This document shows, one piece after another, positions 63,896 to 64,000 of a stretch of DNA of 64,000 nucleotides (position 1 is its first letter; each line of letters opens with the position of its first letter). A program made the position numbers and the translations under genes. Source of the stretch: Candidatus Doolittlea endobia (GTDB taxonomy: Bacteria > Pseudomonadota > Gammaproteobacteria > Enterobacterales > Enterobacteriaceae); NCBI RefSeq assembly GCF_900039485.1, contig NZ_LN999833.1:186001-250000 (forward strand), given 5' to 3'. The notes beneath the pieces are model-generated. The model searched no databases. It was given only the letters and a program-made list of their open reading frames with translations, and was not told where the DNA came from.

Positions 63896-64000
63896 TAAGC
63901 GAACATGTTTGCATCGCTATTGTTATTTGAGTACGTTTGACGAAAATTAACCAGCAATGAGAAGAGCATCCTCTCTTGAGGAGCATCCAAGGTGGGTAGT

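Noticed and set aside
63896-64000. Start of fabF at the right edge
   Set aside because: Expected after acpP, but none of the first codons of fabF could be recognised in the remaining 105 bases.

Overview
The window looks like a piece of the shrinking chromosome of a host-restricted gammaproteobacterial symbiont, most likely an insect endosymbiont of the Enterobacterales related to Sodalis. That placement is inferred from gene order and protein similarity recalled from enterobacterial families; no search was run. Thirty-four genes are readable from end to end or nearly so and cover about 38 kb (roughly 59 percent). The rest is eroded sequence. At least seventeen gene remnants can be recognised there by frameshifted but still readable protein similarity, and they sit in the places where enterobacteria carry those genes. 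No transposase, prophage, CRISPR array, rRNA or intact mobile element was seen.

Layout. 0-8.5 kb: priA (cut by the window edge), then the lptD-surA-(pdxA)-rsmA operon on the minus strand with pdxA dead, and a dead djlA. 8.5-14.1 kb: glyA, a dead ydiK, iscS with a shortened C-terminus and a dead iscR. 14.1-22.5 kb: def-fmt, greA, (yhbY), rlmE-ftsH, then dead folP and glmM. 22.5-31 kb: aroQ-accB (no accC follows), gmk-rpoZ-spoT (spoT lacks its regulatory C-terminus), tRNA-Arg and tRNA-Ser, a deleted csrA, and alaS. 31-48.5 kb: recJ-prfB-lysS, fldA, sppA, a dead ftsB, tkt, yqcA, murJ, maoP. 48.5-58 kb: hdfR, a 5 kb graveyard holding ubiE-ubiJ-ubiB and pyrC remnants, and rne. 58-64 kb: rluC, (yceF), (yceD), rpmF, (plsX), fabH-fabD-fabG-acpP.

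How the genes fit together. What survives is translation and RNA handling (alaS, lysS, prfB, def, fmt, rpmF, rsmA, rlmE, rluC, rne, greA, rpoZ, two tRNAs), envelope assembly (lptD, surA, murJ, ftsH, sppA), fatty-acid synthesis, replication restart and repair (priA, recJ), one-carbon, sulfur and electron-carrier functions (glyA, iscS, two flavodoxins), and the shikimate-side genes aroQ and tkt. Lost locally are vitamin B6 (pdxA), folate (folP), ubiquinone (ubiE, ubiJ, ubiB), pyrimidine (pyrC) and amino-sugar (glmM) steps and several regulators (iscR, csrA, part of spoT). This pattern fits an intracellular partner fed by its host or a co-symbiont while it keeps an aromatic amino-acid route.

No wholly new biological system was found. 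The most interesting signals are the loss of the RF2 programmed frameshift in prfB with its internal Shine-Dalgarno-like element still present, two families of degenerate dispersed repeats in the dead DNA, tRNA genes that no longer encode CCA, truncated SpoT and IscS, and a dead glmM beside living lptD and murJ.
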